Positions 8,979-17,563 of a stretch of DNA of 34,977 nucleotides are shown here, piece after piece. Under the pieces are notes generated by a model. That model worked only from the letters and a program-made list of their open reading frames with translations. It did no database searches and was not told the origin of the DNA. Position 1 is the first letter of the stretch; each line of letters begins with the position of its first letter. A program made the translations under genes and the position numbers. Origin of the DNA: Pseudomonadota bacterium (GTDB lineage: Bacteria; Pseudomonadota; Alphaproteobacteria; Rhizobiales; Beijerinckiaceae); assembly GCA_021804825.1 (NCBI GenBank), contig JAJZGX010000005.1:17501-52477 (forward strand). Reading direction: 5' to 3'.

Positions 8979-9006
8979 CGGCGAGAAGCGTGGCTTCAGC
9001 CGTCAC
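8975..9006. terminator. Hairpin between convergent dnaQ and secB
   Basis: GTGACGGC (8975-8982) pairs with GCCGTCAC (8999-9006). Inside it, GAAGC and GCTTC form a further 5-bp stem with a GTG loop, so the 32-nt segment folds almost completely. The dnaQ TGA is within the left arm. Symmetry suits bidirectional termination, although no T-run follows on either side. Confidence 0.6.
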
Positions 9007-9016
9007 ATGAGCGCTG

Positions 9017-9514
9017 TTATTGCGGGCGCTGCAGGGTGGGTGCTGCGCCGGCGTCCTGCTGGTTCTGTGCGTTCTGCAGGTAGAGCGCGTGAAAATCGAT
9101 CGGGTCGAGAAACAGCGGCGGGAACCCGCCAGAGCGCACGGCGTCGGCAAGGATCTGCCGGGCGAAGGGGAACAGCAGGCGCGGGCATTCGATCATCACG
9201 ATCGGGTGCAGTTGCTCTGCCGGGAAATTCGTCAGGCGGAACAAACCGGCATAATCGAGCTCGAACTTGAACAATGCGTCGGCGCCTTCGCCAGCCGAAC
9301 CTTCGAGCAGGAGATTGACCTCAAAATCGGTCTCGCTCACTTGCTTGGCACCGACATTGACCTGGATCGAGATATTCGGGCCTTTTTCCTGCGGTCCCAG
9401 CGAGCGCGGCGCATTGGGGTTCTCGAAGGACAGATCCTTGGTATATTGCGCCAGGGCCTGCAATTGCGGCGCCGAAGCCGAGGGGGCGGCACCATTGGCC
9501 GGATTATCGTTCAT
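9017..9514 (-). CDS. secB: Protein-export chaperone SecB
   Basis: A 165-residue SecB, the tetrameric cytoplasmic chaperone that holds preproteins unfolded and hands them to SecA. The core runs from [20 protein letters not shown] through [39 protein letters not shown] and [18 protein letters not shown] to [18 protein letters not shown], matching alphaproteobacterial SecB along its length. The N-terminal 15 residues and the Gln-rich tail are low-complexity. Transcribed alone, convergent with dnaQ and downstream of fxsA on the same strand. dnaQ-secB-fxsA-Tim44 order is typical for Rhizobiales. Confidence 0.96.
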   Translation of the reverse strand: MNDNPANGAAPSASAPQLQALAQYTKDLSFENPNAPRSLGPQEKGPNISIQVNVGAKQVSETDFEVNLLLEGSAGEGADALFKFELDYAGLFRLTNFPAEQLHPIVMIECPRLLFPFARQILADAVRSGGFPPLFLDPIDFHALYLQNAQNQQDAGAAPTLQRPQ

Positions 9515-9634
9515 GTCAGTCCCTATGGTCAGAATGGAGCGTCAATTCGCGTCGTGATGCGCCTTCACCAGCGCTGCGCGAACGCGCGTTGCGGTATCAC
9601 GGAAACGCAACCCTCACAAGCTTGTTGCTGGCGC

Positions 9635-10105
9635 TCAGTTGTCGCGCGGTTCGCGCGGTCGCGGGCCTGGCTCCACGTGTGACCACTCATGCGGCGCAAG
9701 GTCGATCATGCCGGGCGCTGCCCGCCGCTGCGCCATGGCACCAAAGCGCTCGGCCAGCATCTGGCGCAGCGAGGGTGCGGACAGCGCCATGCCGACAAGG
9801 TCAGAGACAAAGCCCGGCACAATCATGAACAGGGCGCCGAGTGCCGCCAGCATGCCGTGCAGCATCACACCATCGGCTGGCGTGTCACGCTCCAGAACGC
9901 GGCGCAGGTGCTGGCCAGCCTGAAGGCCAAGCGAACGCAGCAATCGGAATCCGACGAGGCTCACCACGACTTGCAGCAAAACAGCGCCCAGCCAGCCGAT
10001 CTGGTGAACGACAAACATGAACGTGACTATTTCAGCCAGCGTCCAGATCAAGAAACCTATGAGCAGGAGCGGTGGACGCCGTTGGGGCTGATCATTCAGC
10101 ATCAT
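9635..10105 (-). CDS. fxsA: FxsA family membrane protein
   Basis: A 156-residue inner-membrane protein of the FxsA/UPF0716 family. In E. coli, FxsA overproduction relieves F-exclusion of phage T7; its normal function is unknown. Membrane segments LLLIGFLIWTLAEIVTFMFVV (about 13-33), WLGAVLLQVVVSLVGFRLL (about 38-56) and MLAALGALFMIVPGFVSDLVGMAL (about 85-108) are visible, followed by a charged cytoplasmic tail. The family signature is the E in LIWTLAEI and the PGFVSDLVG segment. Start ATG is at 10103-10105; the next codon is also ATG. It is divergent from the Tim44-like gene across a 159-nt gap holding repeats. Confidence 0.9.
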   Translation of the reverse strand: MMLNDQPQRRPPLLLIGFLIWTLAEIVTFMFVVHQIGWLGAVLLQVVVSLVGFRLLRSLGLQAGQHLRRVLERDTPADGVMLHGMLAALGALFMIVPGFVSDLVGMALSAPSLRQMLAERFGAMAQRRAAPGMIDLAPHEWSHVEPGPRPREPRDN

Positions 10106-10124
10106 CGCAAAATTGCTTTCAACT

Positions 10125-10159
10125 TGGCGTCATTGCCATGTTATGGCGTCAAATGACGC
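10125..10159. repeat. TGGCGTCA repeats in the fxsA / Tim44-like divergent promoter region
   Basis: TGGCGTCA occurs at 10125-10132 and 10144-10151, 19 nt apart. The second copy forms a dyad with TGACGC (10154-10159). It is an operator-like arrangement between two divergent genes. TATGAT hexamers at 10163 and 10168 are possible -10 elements for the plus-strand gene. Confidence 0.4.
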
Positions 10160-10264
10160 TTATATGATATGATGAAGGCACGGTCTCAGTGCAAGGTCGA
10201 ACCGGCAGGTATGGTTGGCGGTGCATATTTGACGCCCCGCTGTCGGCAATTTGGGAACGAGTAG

Positions 10265-10963
10265 ATGACAACGTTGATTTTGGCGGCCGTGGCCGCGTTC
10301 GTATTGTGGCGCCTGTGGCTGGTGCTGGGCTATCGCACCGGCAATGAGCCGCCGCCCGGCAATTCGTTTCCGCGCGTCTTGCCCCGCGATCTGGCTGGCG
10401 CCAGCCAGGGTTCGAACATCACTGTGCTGCCCGGCGCGGCACCGGCACCCGTCCAGCAACCGGCGCTCGCTGATCCTGCGCGCTGGCAGGCCTATGCACA
10501 GCCCGAATCGGCGCTGTGGGAAGGGCTTGATGCCATTGCCGCCCGCGACCCCGGTTTTGACCCCAAGGCCTTCCTGCAAGGTGCACGCGTGGCTTATGAA
10601 ATGATCGTCAAGGCCTTTGCTGAAAGCGACCGCAAAACGCTCAAGAACCTGTGTTCGGCAGAGGTTTACAACGATTTTGCGCGTAATCTGGACATGCGTG
10701 CGGCGGCTGGCGAGGTCAATTCTCTGACCTTCATATCGCTCGACAACCAAAAGATCACTCATGCGCAAATGCAGGGTAATAGCGCGCAGCTGACGCTCGA
10801 AATCGCGGCGGAAATGATCACCGTGACCCGTGACAAGGCGGGTGCCGTTGTCGCCGGTAGTGCGGATGCCATCCATCATGCGCACGACACATGGACCTAT
10901 GCGCGGGATGTCACCGCTCGCGACCTCAATTGGCGGCTGGTCGCTACCGGGCCGCAGGGCTGA
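10265..10963 (+). CDS. Tim44-like (TimA-type) membrane-associated protein
   Basis: A 232-residue protein with one N-terminal membrane anchor (about residues 4-23), a Pro-rich linker, and a C-terminal Tim44-like domain. The domain is recognisable from DPKAFLQGARVAYEMIVKAFAESDRKTLKNLCSAEVYNDF and the ending DTWTYARDVTARDLNWRLVAT. In mitochondria Tim44 tethers Hsp70 to the import channel; the bacterial relatives are periplasm-facing or membrane-bound proteins of uncertain role. ATG 10265 is used, with only a weak upstream purine stretch. Its TGA is followed immediately by the mltA start, so the two are probably translated together. The Tim44-like/mltA/Smr order is widely kept in Rhizobiales. Confidence 0.9.
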   Translation: MTTLILAAVAAFVLWRLWLVLGYRTGNEPPPGNSFPRVLPRDLAGASQGSNITVLPGAAPAPVQQPALADPARWQAYAQPESALWEGLDAIAARDPGFDPKAFLQGARVAYEMIVKAFAESDRKTLKNLCSAEVYNDFARNLDMRAAAGEVNSLTFISLDNQKITHAQMQGNSAQLTLEIAAEMITVTRDKAGAVVAGSADAIHHAHDTWTYARDVTARDLNWRLVATGPQG

Positions 10964-12061
10964 TTGCTGTGCAACGCGGGGGCGCTTGTGGGTTTTCATG
11001 CAGATCTGGCAGCCCGACTCGCGGCCAAGGGTGCAGAGCTCACTGAGAGCGACTGGGCGGCCATGCCGCCTGCCGCGAGCGCCGAGGCGCTTGCTTTCGT
11101 CAAGGTTTGGGCGCGTCAGGCCGTGGCCGTTGCCGAAGGTCGTGCAGCGCTGCGCGAGGCGGTAGAGCCTGATTCTGCCTTTGTGTCATTTTGCCACAGG
11201 CTTATGAGCAGCCGGCTGCCCGATAGTCAGACGGCGGCGCGGCGCTGGCTCGAAACGCATTTCCAGCCGCATCACATCCTGACTGAGGCTCCAGGTGGCA
11301 TGGGCTTTCTTACGGGCTATTATGAGCCGGAAGTGCCGGGAACCTTGCAACCCGCGAGCCGAGCCTCGACAGCCTTGCGGGCGCGGCCTGCGGATCTCGG
11401 CACGCTGGTGCCCTACCCGAGCCGCCGCGAGATCGAAGCGCGGGCACCGACACCGGGCGAGGCCGTCGTCTATGTGACGGATCGTGCCGAAGCCTTCCTG
11501 ATTCAGGTGCAAGGCTCGGCGCGCGTGGTCTTGCCCGACGGCCGCCGCCTGCGCCTGACCTATGCCGGGCGCAACGGTCGCCCCTATACCTCGATCGGAC
11601 GCCTGCTGATCGAGAGCGGTGCCATTGCCGAGCGCGACATGTCGCTGGCCACCCTCAAGCACTGGCTGCGTCACGCTGGGCTCAGCGAGGGCGAGGCCGG
11701 TGCTGTGTTGCTGCAACGCAATGAATCATTTGTATTTTTTGCCATCGACGATAGCCTGCCTGACAGCGCTGGGCCTGTCGGAGGTGCGGGCCTGCCGCTG
11801 GTGCCCTTGGTGTCGATCGCAGTTGACCGCACGCTGTTCAGCTATGGCCTGCCCTTCATCATCGAGGCCGAACTGCCATGGCGTTCGCCCCAACCGGAGC
11901 CCTTCCAAAAGCTGATGCTGGCGCAGGATACCGGCTCGGCCATTGTCGGCCCGGCGCGGGCCGACATATTCTTCGGAACAGGGGCAGGCGCTGGTGCCCG
12001 CGCTGGAGATATCCGGCACCCGGCACGTTTCAGCGTGTTGCTGCCCAAGGGGTTGGCGTGA
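10964..12061 (+). CDS. mltA: Membrane-bound lytic transglycosylase A (MltA)
   Basis: A lytic transglycosylase that cleaves peptidoglycan to give 1,6-anhydromuropeptides. The MltA domain is visible from GFLTGYYEPEVPG through VPYPSRREIEARAP, AFLIQVQGSARVVLPDGRRLRLTYAGRNGRPYTSIG and PLVPLVSIAVDR. The C-terminal 3D region LMLAQDTGSAIVGPARADIFFGTG carries the catalytic Asp (about residue 322). The start is unsure: TTG 10964 directly follows the stop of the previous gene, while GTG 10988 has a GGGG stretch just upstream. Neither start gives a signal peptide or lipobox, so export is not explained by the sequence. It overlaps the Smr gene by one base (TGATG). Confidence 0.92.
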   Translation: MLCNAGALVGFHADLAARLAAKGAELTESDWAAMPPAASAEALAFVKVWARQAVAVAEGRAALREAVEPDSAFVSFCHRLMSSRLPDSQTAARRWLETHFQPHHILTEAPGGMGFLTGYYEPEVPGTLQPASRASTALRARPADLGTLVPYPSRREIEARAPTPGEAVVYVTDRAEAFLIQVQGSARVVLPDGRRLRLTYAGRNGRPYTSIGRLLIESGAIAERDMSLATLKHWLRHAGLSEGEAGAVLLQRNESFVFFAIDDSLPDSAGPVGGAGLPLVPLVSIAVDRTLFSYGLPFIIEAELPWRSPQPEPFQKLMLAQDTGSAIVGPARADIFFGTGAGAGARAGDIRHPARFSVLLPKGLA

Positions 12062-12660
12062 TGGCCCATGAGGATGGCGGGACCTATCGGCGCGGCCAGC
12101 GCCACCTGCGACCCGAAGAAATCGACCTGTGGTTGCAGGTGGTCGCCAAGGTCAAGCGCCGCAGCGGCGCGAAGTTACCACTTGCACCGACCTCGCAGGC
12201 TTTGGCGCATAAGCCCGTTGCGGCCAAGCCGGGCCTCGCCAAACCGGCGCAGCCGCGTTTCGTGACAGAGCCCTATCAAGCTGCGCCGCCGGCGCATCCG
12301 GCTTCGCGGGGCAACCATTTGCCGACGCTCGATGCGCCGCTGCGCAAGCGACTCAAGCGCGGTCGGGCCGAGATCGAAGGGCGGCTTGATCTTCACGGTA
12401 TGCGCCAGGAGCAGGCGCATCAGACTTTGCGGCATTTCATCATTGGTGCCCAGGCGCGTGGTGCGCGGGTGGTGATGGTGGTGACCGGCAAAGGTGGCAG
12501 CATGGCGAGCGATGCCCACGAGCGCGGCATCCTGCGCCGCATGACGCCGCTATGGCTGCAGGCTGCCGATCTGCACCCGCTGATCATCGGCATCGAAGCG
12601 GCGGCGCCGCACCATGGTGGCGAGGGGGCGCTCTACATTCATTTGCGTCGTCGTGCTTGA
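12061..12660 (+). CDS. Smr domain protein
   Basis: A 199-residue protein. The N-terminal half is basic and Pro/Ala-rich (about 30-90), with RHLRPEEIDLWLQVVAKVKR at the start. The C-terminal Smr domain begins at LDLHG (109-113), with MRQEQAHQTLRHFI and the VVMVVTGKGG motif (about 137-146), ending in GALYIHLRRR. Smr domains bind or cleave nucleic acid; MutS2-type Smr domains are endonucleases, and stand-alone ones have been linked to ribosome rescue and RNA cleavage. The role here is unknown. ATG 12061 overlaps the mltA stop by one base and has AAGGGG upstream. A GTG at 12058 is the adjacent alternative. Confidence 0.9.
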   Translation: MAHEDGGTYRRGQRHLRPEEIDLWLQVVAKVKRRSGAKLPLAPTSQALAHKPVAAKPGLAKPAQPRFVTEPYQAAPPAHPASRGNHLPTLDAPLRKRLKRGRAEIEGRLDLHGMRQEQAHQTLRHFIIGAQARGARVVMVVTGKGGSMASDAHERGILRRMTPLWLQAADLHPLIIGIEAAAPHHGGEGALYIHLRRRA

Positions 12661-12718
12661 CCAGCCCTGGCCCGCAATGCCAAGGCCTGTCCGCACTTAG
12701 TTCCAAGAAAGCCCGATT

Positions 12719-13702
12719 ATGTCCACCAAATTTGATGTTCTTGCCATTGGCAACGCCATTGTCGATGTTATTGCCCGCGTTGATGATGATTTCTTGATCC
12801 GCGAAAATATCCTCAAAGGCGGCATGACGCTGATTGACGAGCAACGCGCGGCCCACCTGCTGACTGAGGCGCCGCAACCCGTCATGATGTCGGGAGGTTC
12901 TGCCGCCAATACGATTGCGGGCATTGCCGGATTCAAGGCGCGCGCCGCCTATATCGGCAAAGTGCGGGATGATGCGCTGGGCGCGGATTTCGCCCGCGAT
13001 ATTCATGCGCAGGGTGTCGTTTTCCATACCTCGCGCGCCACCGCTGGGGCTGCTACCGCGCGCTGTTTCGTGATGGTCACGCCCGATGGTCAACGCTCCA
13101 TGTGCACCTATCTTGGTGCCTGCCAGAACCTGACCGAAGCCGACGTCATCGACGAGGACGTTGCCGCCGCCGGGATCATTTATCTTGAAGGCTATCTGTG
13201 GGATCCGCCCGCGGCCAAGCAGGCTTTTGTCAAGGCCTCCCGCCTTGCGCATGCCCACAAGCGCCGTGTGGCGCTGAGTCTGTCGGACGCATTTTGCGTC
13301 GAACGCTATCGCGGCGAGTTTCTCAATCTCATGCGCACCGGTCTGGTTGACATTGTTTTTGCCAATGATGCGGAAGTCAAATCGCTCTACCAAACCGACA
13401 ATCTTGCCGACGCGCTTGCGGCTCTGCGTCAGGAAAATTGCCTGACCATCGTGACGCATGGTGCCGCAGGCTCGCATGTCATCGCTGCTGCCGAAATCAC
13501 CTCGGTGCCAGCTTCACCGGTGCCGCATGTGATCGATACCACCGGTGCCGGCGATCTCTATGCGGCCGGCTTCATGCTCGGCCTTGCACAAGGCCGCGAT
13601 CATGGCACCTGCGCCAGGTTGGGCGGCGCGGCAGCGGCGGCCATCATTCAGCAGATTGGTGCAAGGTTACCGACAAACCTGCGTGAGCAGGTTTTGGCCT
13701 GA
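12719..13702 (+). CDS. PfkB-family sugar kinase, adenosine kinase-like
   Basis: A 327-residue ribokinase-superfamily enzyme. The N-terminus FDVLAIGNAIVDVIARVDDDFL, the MSGGSAANTIAGIAGFKARAAYIGKV segment (PfkB signature 1), and HVIDTTGAGDLYAAGFMLGL (signature 2, anion hole and catalytic Asp) are clear. Close alphaproteobacterial relatives are annotated as adenosine kinase, which converts adenosine and ATP to AMP and ADP. The real substrate could be another nucleoside or sugar, and the sequence alone does not settle it. Only a weak AAGAAAG precedes ATG 12719. It sits 58 nt after the Smr gene and may be transcribed with it. Confidence 0.88.
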   Translation: MSTKFDVLAIGNAIVDVIARVDDDFLIRENILKGGMTLIDEQRAAHLLTEAPQPVMMSGGSAANTIAGIAGFKARAAYIGKVRDDALGADFARDIHAQGVVFHTSRATAGAATARCFVMVTPDGQRSMCTYLGACQNLTEADVIDEDVAAAGIIYLEGYLWDPPAAKQAFVKASRLAHAHKRRVALSLSDAFCVERYRGEFLNLMRTGLVDIVFANDAEVKSLYQTDNLADALAALRQENCLTIVTHGAAGSHVIAAAEITSVPASPVPHVIDTTGAGDLYAAGFMLGLAQGRDHGTCARLGGAAAAAIIQQIGARLPTNLREQVLA

Positions 13703-13760
13703 GTCGACCTCTTGATTTCGGAACATTTTGGCGCATCTTGGAGTGATCCGGAGCGCCACA

Positions 13761-14348
13761 ATGGTCAAATGCCGCCGTTCAACCTTGATGCGAACAGCCT
13801 TGGGCTTGGTGCTTCTGACCATGAGCACGGGGCCGCTCAGCGCTGCGGCCGATGTGCTGTCAGCGGCCATCACACCAGCCAATACCCGCATCGGCTTTAC
13901 CATCAACGGCATTGGCTGGCCCCAGACCAAGGGCATCTTTGCTGCCTTCAGGGGCCGGTTGCGGGTAGATTTTGCCAATCCGGCGAAGAGCTTTGTCGCG
14001 GTCAAAATCCAAGCCGCCTCGGTTGACGCCGGTGGAAGCTCGATCACCGCCTATATCAGGAGTTCGGCCATGCTGGATGTTGCACAGCATCCTGTCGTGG
14101 ACTTTCGCTCGACATCGGTGCGCCGCACCGGCGCGCAGACTGTGGCGCTAACGGGCCTGTTGTCGTTCTTCGGGGCGGTGCACCCGGTGACTTTCACTGT
14201 CCGGGTCTTGTCGAAGCCGGGGCAGCGCCCGCTTGCCTTCGTCGCGACGGGTGCCATCCAGCGCTCGGCATTCGGTTTCAATTCCGGCCAGCCGCTGATT
14301 TCCGACACCGCCCGGATCACCATCGCCTCCATAGGTCGCGGGCTGTGA
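13761..14348 (+). CDS. yceI: YceI family periplasmic lipid-binding-like protein
   Basis: A 195-residue exported YceI-like protein. A signal peptide is visible (basic start MVKCRRSTLMR, hydrophobic core TALGLVLLTMS, likely cut near LSAAA, about residue 28). The YceI lipocalin-like beta barrel follows: TRIGFTINGIGWPQTKGIFAAFRGRLRVDF, SVDAGGSSITAYIRSSAMLDVAQHPVVDFRST, and the C-terminal ISDTARITIAS. Structurally known members bind polyisoprenoids such as quinones. ATG 13761 is chosen because GGAG lies seven bases upstream and it gives a proper signal peptide; a TTG at 13728 is less likely. Its stop overlaps the next GTG by four bases, coupling it to a cytochrome b561, a pairing also seen in E. 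coli (yceI-yceJ). Confidence 0.9.
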   Translation: MVKCRRSTLMRTALGLVLLTMSTGPLSAAADVLSAAITPANTRIGFTINGIGWPQTKGIFAAFRGRLRVDFANPAKSFVAVKIQAASVDAGGSSITAYIRSSAMLDVAQHPVVDFRSTSVRRTGAQTVALTGLLSFFGAVHPVTFTVRVLSKPGQRPLAFVATGAIQRSAFGFNSGQPLISDTARITIASIGRGL

Positions 14349-14881
14349 GCGACCGCCCGCGCTGGAGCCGGGCACAGCGCTGGAGCCATCAGCTCTCCGG
14401 CGCCGTCATTCTGGCAGCTCTGGTCAGCGCCATCGCCATGAACCGGCTGGTCAGCGATCAGGGCCTGCGATTCACGCTGTATCAGGTGCATAAGACGCTC
14501 GGTATTGTCGCCCTCGTCCTCGTGCTGTGGCGGATCGGCTTGCGCTGGCGTGCGGTCTTGCCGGAGCCGATCAGCCCCGCTTGGCAAAACGCCTTGTCGA
14601 TCGGCACGCACCGGCTGCTGTACGGATTGATTTTTGTTATTCCGCTCACGGGCTGGGCGTTGATATCGGCTTCGCCGCTGAAAATCCCGACGCGGATATT
14701 CGGGCTGCTGCCCCTGCCAGATATGCTGCCGACGAGCTTGCCGCTGTATCTGGCCTTGCTCAAAGCCCATGCCTGGCTCGGCTGGGCGCTGGGCGCGGTG
14801 CTGGTGCTGCATGTCAGCGGCGCACTCGCCCACATCCGTGACGGCACCTTCGCCTCGATCTGGCGCGAAGGCAAGGGGTGA
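14345..14881 (+). CDS. Cytochrome b561 family protein
   Basis: A 178-residue four-helix membrane cytochrome with two b-type hemes expected. Helices: LSGAVILAALVSAIAM, LGIVALVLVLWRIGLRW, LYGLIFVIPLTGWALIS and AWLGWALGAVLVLHVSG. Candidate heme-ligand histidines lie in RWSHQLSG, YQVHKTLG, THRLLYG and LKAHAWLG/LVLHVSG. Members shuttle electrons between quinones and periplasmic acceptors, including superoxide for the CybB type. GTG 14345 overlaps the yceI TGA by four bases (GTGA), so co-expression with the quinone-binding-type YceI is likely. No partner oxidoreductase is next to it. Confidence 0.88.
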   Translation: MSDRPRWSRAQRWSHQLSGAVILAALVSAIAMNRLVSDQGLRFTLYQVHKTLGIVALVLVLWRIGLRWRAVLPEPISPAWQNALSIGTHRLLYGLIFVIPLTGWALISASPLKIPTRIFGLLPLPDMLPTSLPLYLALLKAHAWLGWALGAVLVLHVSGALAHIRDGTFASIWREGKG

Positions 14882-14917
14882 GTTTGGCAGAGGCTGCAGC
14901 GGCCGAGGGCCGTTGAG

Positions 14918-15541
14918 CTAGCTCTCAAGCACCTGCTTTGAAGCCACGGTGGAATCGGCATTCAGGCGGTAAACCAGTGGCACGCCGGTGGCGAGTTCCA
15001 TGCTGGGAATGGTCGCCGGGGTGAGGTTGTCGAGTACCATGACCAGCGCCCGCAACGAGTTGCCATGGGCGGCAACCAGCACCCTCTTGCCCGCGAGCAC
15101 CGCCGGCAAAATCTGCTGGCAATAATAGGGTAGCACCCGCGCCACCGTATCGCGCAGGCTCTCGCCGCCGGGCGGGGCAATGTCATAGGAGCGGCGCCAC
15201 AGATGCACCTGATCTTCGCCCCATTTTTTCCGGGCATCATCCTTGTTGAGCCCTGCGAGATCGCCATAATCGCGCTCGTTGAGCGCTTGATCAGCGATGG
15301 TGGCGAGGCCTGACTGGCCGAGCTCAGCCAGAGCCAGTTGCAATGTGTGCTGGGCGCGCACGAGATCGGAAGTAAAGGCCTGATCGAAGTGCAGCCCAAG
15401 CCTGGCCAGCCTTTGCCCGGCTGCCTTGGCTTCTTCAATGCCTTGCGGCGTCAAATCCGGATTGCGCCAGCCGGTAAACAGGTTCTTCAGGTTCCAATCA
15501 CTTTGACCGTGGCGAACCAGCACCAAAAGGTGATCCATCAT
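14918..15541 (-). CDS. gpmA: 2,3-bisphosphoglycerate-dependent phosphoglycerate mutase
   Basis: A 207-residue dPGM, interconverting 3- and 2-phosphoglycerate through a phosphohistidine. The signature [18 protein letters not shown] (His11 phosphorylated) and GERD-type region [43 protein letters not shown] are complete, and [13 protein letters not shown] holds the second catalytic His. It is shorter than the roughly 250-residue E. coli enzyme but typical for alphaproteobacteria. ATG 15539-15541 with AAGG five bases upstream, or the next ATG, can be the start. It follows dapB by 21 nt on the same strand; dapB-gpmA is a common rhizobial pair. Confidence 0.95.
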   Translation of the reverse strand: MMDHLLVLVRHGQSDWNLKNLFTGWRNPDLTPQGIEEAKAAGQRLARLGLHFDQAFTSDLVRAQHTLQLALAELGQSGLATIADQALNERDYGDLAGLNKDDARKKWGEDQVHLWRRSYDIAPPGGESLRDTVARVLPYYCQQILPAVLAGKRVLVAAHGNSLRALVMVLDNLTPATIPSMELATGVPLVYRLNADSTVASKQVLES

Positions 15542-15562
15542 TGCTACCTTCTCGTTGAAATC

Positions 15563-16378
15563 TCAAGATTCTTTCAGGCCCAGCACGTCGAGCATATCGT
15601 AAAGGCCGGGCTTTCTTGCATGGCCCCAGAGTGCGGCCCGCAAGGCACCGGCTGCAAACAGGCTCCGGTCTTCGGCGCGATGGGTGAGTTCGATGCGCTC
15701 GCCCGCACCGGCGAAAATCACGGTGTGGTCACCGACGACGGAGCCGCCGCGCAGGGTCGCAAAGCCGATGTCGCCGGATTTGCGCGCGCCTGTGTGGCCA
15801 TCGCGCTGACGCACGGCATGTTCTGCCAGCGTGATCTGGCGTCCGGTTGCCGCGGCCTCGCCGAGCATCAGGGCGGTTCCCGAGGGCGCATCGACTTTCA
15901 TGCGATGGTGCATTTCCAGAATTTCTATGTCGAAATCGGCACTGAGTGTGCGCGCCACACGCTCGACCAGCGCGGCCAGCAGATTGACCCCAAGGCTCAT
16001 GTTGCCCGAGCGGATGATCACGGCATGGCGTGCCGCAGCGCGGACATGCTCAAGGTCGGTGTCGCTCATGCCGGTGGTGCCAAGCACATGCACAATCCGC
16101 GCCTGTGCGGCATATTTCGCCAGCGTCACACTGGCGGCGGGCACTGTGAAATCGATGATGCCATCGGCATGCAACATCGCCTCCAGCGGGTCGGACGAGA
16201 TCGTGACGCCGAGTTTCCCGCAGCCGGCCAGCAGCCCGGCATCCTGCCCAAGCGCAATGGAGCCCGGTGCCTCAAGGGCGCCGCTGAGCTTGACACCGGG
16301 GGCATCATGGATCGCCTTGGTCAGCATCCGTCCCATGCGCCCGGAAGCGCCTGCTACGACAAGCCGCAAGTCTGTCAC
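15563..16378 (-). CDS. dapB: 4-hydroxy-tetrahydrodipicolinate reductase
   Basis: A 271-residue reductase of the lysine/diaminopimelate pathway. The NAD(P)H-binding [13 protein letters not shown] is at the N-terminus. [43 protein letters not shown] and the family signature [21 protein letters not shown] (catalytic His pair and Lys) follow. The C-terminal [30 protein letters not shown] is typical. The open frame extends to 16546, but GTG 16376-16378 is taken as start: GGAGG is ideally spaced and the encoded protein starts right at the Rossmann fold. It is divergent from the agmatinase-type gene and upstream of gpmA. Confidence 0.95.
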   Translation of the reverse strand: MTDLRLVVAGASGRMGRMLTKAIHDAPGVKLSGALEAPGSIALGQDAGLLAGCGKLGVTISSDPLEAMLHADGIIDFTVPAASVTLAKYAAQARIVHVLGTTGMSDTDLEHVRAAARHAVIIRSGNMSLGVNLLAALVERVARTLSADFDIEILEMHHRMKVDAPSGTALMLGEAAATGRQITLAEHAVRQRDGHTGARKSGDIGFATLRGGSVVGDHTVIFAGAGERIELTHRAEDRSLFAAGALRAALWGHARKPGLYDMLDVLGLKES

Positions 16379-16441
16379 AAAACCCTCCTCTGATTGCGCT
16401 AAGTCTATAGAACGATGCTGTGGCAATGAAAAGCGTTGCGC

Positions 16442-16457
16442 GCAAGCCAAGGCTTGC
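16442..16457. promoter_or_regulatory. Dyad in the dapB / agmatinase-type divergent gap
   Basis: GCAAGCC-AA-GGCTTGC, with perfect 7-base arms, lies in the 152-nt gap between the divergent starts. It is a candidate operator. No promoter there is convincing; TATAGA on the dapB side is a weak -10. Confidence 0.35.
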
Positions 16458-16530
16458 ATCGCCATCATGCCTTCACTATGCCGTGGCTCACGCCATTTGG
16501 GCCAACAACAACATGGAAAGTCATGGGTAA

Positions 16531-17529
16531 ATGCCCGTTGTGACACCGCTTGACGAAAATTTCCTGCCTGTTTCAGGCTTTGTCGTGCCCCGCTTTGCCG
16601 GTCCCTCGACCTTCATGCGGTTGCCGTTGCTGAACCGCGACGAGGCTGTGGCCCGCAAGGTCGACATTGGCCTGATCGGTGTGCCCTGGGACAATGGCAC
16701 GTCCAATCGTTCCGGGGCGCGGCACGGCCCGCGCGCCTTGCGCGATGCTTCGACCATGGTGCGGATGTTCAATCAGGCGACCGGAGTGCACCCGTTTCAT
16801 GTTGCCCGCTGCGCCGATCTCGGCGATGCCCCCGTCAACCCCGTGGATTTGATGGATGCGCTGGCGCAACTGACCGCGTATTTTGCCGATATTGCAGCGC
16901 GCGGGATCGTGCCGCTGTCGTTCGGAGGTGATCATTTGACCAGCCTGCCGATCTTGCGGGCGCTGGGGCGACATGCGCCGCTGGGCATGATTCATTTTGA
17001 TGCGCATACCGATTTCTACGACACTTATTTCGGTGATTTTCGCTATGCCCATGGCACGCCATTCCGCCGCGCGGTGGAGGAGGGCCTGCTGGATCCGCGC
17101 CGGATCGTGCAAATCGGCCTGCGTGGCACCAGCGTGACGGGCGAGGATGTCGAATTTGCCCGGTCGCGCGGCGTGCGCATGTTCTTCATCGAAGAGGTCA
17201 TGGAACTGGGGCCTGAAGCGGTCATGCAGCAGGCCCGCGCCGTGGTTGGTGACGCCCCCACCTATGTTTCCTTCGATATTGACGTGATCGACCCCTCGCA
17301 GGCTCCCGGTACAGGCACGCCGGAAATCGGCGGCATTAGCACATTCATGGCCCAGCAGATGCTGCGCGCCCTCGCGGGCCTCAATCTCGTCGGTGCCGAC
17401 CTTGTCGAAGTGTCCCCGCCCTTCGACGTCAACGGCCTCACCGCCTGGACTGGTGCGAGCCTCGGGTTTGAAATACTCTGCCCGTTGGCTCTCGCCGTGG
17501 CGCGGGCGCGCACTACATCGGTGGGCTAA
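16531..17529 (+). CDS. speB: Agmatinase-type ureohydrolase
   Basis: A 332-residue binuclear manganese ureohydrolase. All metal-binding motifs are present: SFGGDH (His135), [10 protein letters not shown] (Asp157, His159, Asp161) and [23 protein letters not shown]. The N-terminal [23 protein letters not shown] and the C-terminal [29 protein letters not shown] fit agmatinases, which release urea from agmatine to give putrescine. Related guanidinopropionase or guanidinobutyrase activity cannot be excluded, so the symbol is provisional. ATG 16531 has GGAAAG upstream. It is followed after 34 nt by the dienelactone hydrolase gene. Confidence 0.85.
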   Translation: MPVVTPLDENFLPVSGFVVPRFAGPSTFMRLPLLNRDEAVARKVDIGLIGVPWDNGTSNRSGARHGPRALRDASTMVRMFNQATGVHPFHVARCADLGDAPVNPVDLMDALAQLTAYFADIAARGIVPLSFGGDHLTSLPILRALGRHAPLGMIHFDAHTDFYDTYFGDFRYAHGTPFRRAVEEGLLDPRRIVQIGLRGTSVTGEDVEFARSRGVRMFFIEEVMELGPEAVMQQARAVVGDAPTYVSFDIDVIDPSQAPGTGTPEIGGISTFMAQQMLRALAGLNLVGADLVEVSPPFDVNGLTAWTGASLGFEILCPLALAVARARTTSVG

Positions 17530-17546
17530 TTGCGGATTATCGCAAT
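17529..17546 (+). other. Small inverted repeat at the end of the agmatinase-type gene
   Basis: ATTGCG and CGCAAT (6-bp arms) enclose GATTAT, overlapping the last base of the stop codon. The dienelactone hydrolase ribosome-binding site AAGGG lies just beyond. It could be a weak terminator or an RNA structure between the two genes. Confidence 0.25.
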
Positions 17547-17563
17547 CGCAAAGGGTTTATTTC

